The notes below the pieces were generated by a model. The model was given only the letters and a program-made list of their open reading frames with translations, searched no databases and was not told where the DNA came from. Position numbers and translations under genes: made by a program. Below, one piece after another: positions 62,511 through 64,000 of a stretch of DNA of 64,000 nt. Origin of the DNA: Arthrobacter jiangjiafuii. Its GTDB lineage: Bacteria > Actinomycetota > Actinomycetes > Actinomycetales > Micrococcaceae. Numbering within the stretch: position 1 is the first letter of the stretch; the number at the start of each line of letters is the position of its first letter. The stretch is taken from contig NZ_CP076022.1 in the NCBI RefSeq assembly GCF_018622995.1, positions 558,001 to 622,000 on the forward strand, read 5' to 3'.

Positions 62511-63748
62511 ACGCCGGCCGGAGCGGGAGCCGGCTGGCGTCCAGCGTCCGCCTGCTCACCCGAGGCCTGCGCCGCATCGGCCTGGTTCGCCGCACCGGCT
62601 GCCGGGACGGCGTCAACCGGCCCGCCGACGCGGGTAAACAAGCCGGTCTCCACCGTCAGGCCGGGCCCAAATGCCATGGAGCAGATACGTTCGTTGCCGC
62701 CGCGGAACGGCTGGTCCAGGATGTGCTTGAGCACAAACAGCACCGTGGCGCTGGACATGTTGCCCCAGTTCCGCAGGGTGTCGCGGGCCGGAACCAGCTG
62801 CTCGGGTGTCAGCTCCAGCTTGGCCTCGACTTTGTCCAGGATGCTGCGCCCGCCCGGATGGATGGCCCAGTGCTCGATGTCGCGGTACGGCTGGCTGGCG
62901 ACGGCGGGCTCGTTGGCGAGCAACGGTTCCAGGGCGCCCACAATGTGCTCGTCGATGATGTGGGGAACGTAGGTCCCCAGCACCATTTCGAACCCCTCGT
63001 CGCCAATATTCCAGGCCATTGATTCCTCGCCAACCGGGGTCAGGATGGTTTCGAAATGATCCAGCTGGATGCCGGGGGAGTTGCCCGGCAGGTCTCGTGC
63101 GGTGATGACGGCCGCAGCGGCGCCGTCGGCGAACAGCGAGGAACCCATGATGGTGTCCGGGTTGTTGGAGGTGCGCACGTGCAGGGAGCACAGTTCGGCG
63201 CTGACCACGAGTACCACTGCCTCCGGGTCGGCCTCGCAGAAGGACTTCGCAGCCCGCATCGCCGGGAACGCCGCGTAACAGCCCATGAAGCCAAGGTGGA
63301 ACCGCTGCACCGATGGGTTCAGGCCGAGGGCGCGGACCACTTTGTAGTCCGGTCCGGGATTGAAAAAACCGGTGCAGGACACCGTGATCACGTGCGTGAT
63401 GTCGGAGGGGCTGATTCCCTCGCAGGCATCAACCGCCTTTTGGGCTGATTCGATAAAGAGTTTGGTGGCTTCCACGGCGAAGATGTCGTTGCGGACCTTG
63501 GTACTGGGGCTGAGCAGGTTGCCGGATGTGGGGTCGAAGAATAGGGGGTTGTCGGTCCGGTAGGAGAGGGAGAGCTCTGCCAGGGCAGTTCGCCGGGTAT
63601 CAATGGCTGCCGAGTCAAAACAAGTCCGGACGAGCCGTTGTCCCAGCCTGGTGAGGCCGGGTTGGGCGGAGAAGACCTCGCGTGCCTCGGTTTGTACCAG
63701 CACGGTAGGCGGGACAGAGATTTCCAGGGATCTGAGGGTAACCGTCAT
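62507..63748 (-). CDS. Type III polyketide synthase
   Basis: This 413-residue chalcone-synthase-fold enzyme extends an acyl-CoA starter with malonyl-CoA and cyclises it. The catalytic triad is complete: Cys157 (FMGCYAAF), His297 (WAIHPGGRSILD) and Asn330 (GNMSSATVLF). The last ~35 residues are Ala/Gln/Pro-rich and non-conserved. Bacterial relatives with this context make alkylresorcinols or alkylpyrones from long acyl-CoA. ATG 63748 overlaps the upstream CtaG-like TGA as ATGA. The product type is inferred from the methyltransferase and hydroxylase neighbours. Confidence 0.95.
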   Translation of the reverse strand: MTVTLRSLEISVPPTVLVQTEAREVFSAQPGLTRLGQRLVRTCFDSAAIDTRRTALAELSLSYRTDNPLFFDPTSGNLLSPSTKVRNDIFAVEATKLFIESAQKAVDACEGISPSDITHVITVSCTGFFNPGPDYKVVRALGLNPSVQRFHLGFMGCYAAFPAMRAAKSFCEADPEAVVLVVSAELCSLHVRTSNNPDTIMGSSLFADGAAAAVITARDLPGNSPGIQLDHFETILTPVGEESMAWNIGDEGFEMVLGTYVPHIIDEHIVGALEPLLANEPAVASQPYRDIEHWAIHPGGRSILDKVEAKLELTPEQLVPARDTLRNWGNMSSATVLFVLKHILDQPFRGGNERICSMAFGPGLTVETGLFTRVGGPVDAVPAAGAANQADAAQASGEQADAGRQPAPAPAGV

Positions 63749-64000
63749 GGTTCATTCTTAGGGGAATGTTCTGCCGGGCACAACGGTGGTGGTTGGAGGA
63801 TGCCAGACGGTCTGCCGGACCGCACGCGGGGCCGGGTCGAGGAATACCACCGCTGGCAAAGCAGGAACACCAGCACCAGCTCCACTGCGCCGCCCGCGTA
63901 GTACAGCACCATGGCTCCGGCCTCGCCCGAGGACGCCGGCACGCCGTGCGGCGGGGCGGCGTAGAGCGACTTGGCCAGGATGTTGTGGGCCGCGCCCGCC
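63745..64000 (-). CDS. CtaG-like membrane protein, 5' end beyond the window
   Basis: The frame is open to the window edge; 84 residues of the C-terminus are visible. It reads HNILAKSLYAAPPHG, then EAGAMVLYYAGGAVELVLVFLLCQRWY, then a basic/Pro-rich tail. This resembles the end of caa3-type cytochrome oxidase assembly proteins (CtaG/PF09678): an amphipathic loop, a final helix and a basic tail. The stop overlaps the PKS start by four bases (ATGA), so it is co-transcribed. The identification rests on a short segment and is tentative. Confidence 0.5.
   Translation of the reverse strand, partial: AGAAHNILAKSLYAAPPHGVPASSGEAGAMVLYYAGGAVELVLVFLLCQRWYSSTRPRVRSGRPSGILQPPPLCPAEHSPKNEP

Overview
The window is high-GC DNA from a Gram-positive actinobacterium, most likely a Micrococcaceae member close to Arthrobacter. 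The evidence is a DtxR-type metal regulator, proteins of actinobacterial families (DUF3263, DUF3027, DUF6457, WXG100, bacterial XPB helicase with its partner), frequent GTG/TTG starts, actinobacterial c-di-AMP riboswitches and a stand-alone groL under CIRCE control. The genus is inferred from gene content; no rRNA is present. Most genes are chromosomal housekeeping or envelope genes. The only clear mobile element is one IS481-family copy.

Layout. 1-5.7 kb: a truncated FemAB-type peptidoglycan-bridge enzyme, a ThrE-type exporter, siderophore-interacting protein and uracil-DNA glycosylase on the minus strand, then DUF3263 and LytR_C proteins. 5.7-8.5 kb: a cold-shock gene, groL with two CIRCE operators, and an orphan WXG100 gene. 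8.7-15.4 kb (minus strand): a two-component system, XPB helicase and its 812-residue partner, and a small membrane protein. 15.6-21.2 kb: a cold-shock-domain protein, DUF3027, an MFS exporter, an IS481 element inserted at the serC stop codon, serC, and dtxR. 21.2-24.2 kb: two c-di-AMP riboswitches ahead of a secreted M23 peptidase and two paralogous NlpC/P60-like proteins. 24.3-28 kb: HNH nuclease, mobA, DUF6457, moeA and fdhD (molybdenum cofactor). 28-35.5 kb: a GAF histidine kinase, an ABC exporter, tRNA-Arg(CCT), a MarR/MMPL divergent pair with clear operators, and a four-helix membrane protein.

35.6-42.9 kb: inositol-monophosphatase-like protein, PcrA/UvrD helicase, sucC-sucD, and a sugar-porter MFS protein. 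42.9-52.5 kb: a secreted hydrolase, BCCT osmolyte transporter, aldo/keto reductase, ferritin-like/VIT1 metal transporter, long-chain acyl-CoA ligase and AI-2E-family transporter. 52.6-57.9 kb: an XRE-cupin regulator, a flavin monooxygenase, and an overlapping agmatinase/ThDP-enzyme operon, followed by an intergenic repeat cluster. 58.1-60.5 kb: a MarR/DHA2 efflux operon. 60.5-64 kb (minus strand): four tightly coupled genes, namely a CtaG-like membrane protein (cut by the window end), a type III polyketide synthase, a methyltransferase and a flavoprotein hydroxylase. The last three resemble phenolic-lipid operons such as srsABC of Streptomyces.

How the parts work together. The M23 and NlpC-like proteins form a c-di-AMP-responsive wall-remodelling block. 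mobA-DUF6457-moeA-fdhD supply and load molybdenum cofactor. DtxR, the siderophore-interacting protein and the VIT1 protein point to metal homeostasis. The strongest candidates for under-described biology are the type III PKS operon coupled to a CtaG-like gene, the serial c-di-AMP riboswitches with divergent NlpC paralogs, and the agmatinase/ThDP-enzyme module with its XRE-cupin regulator.
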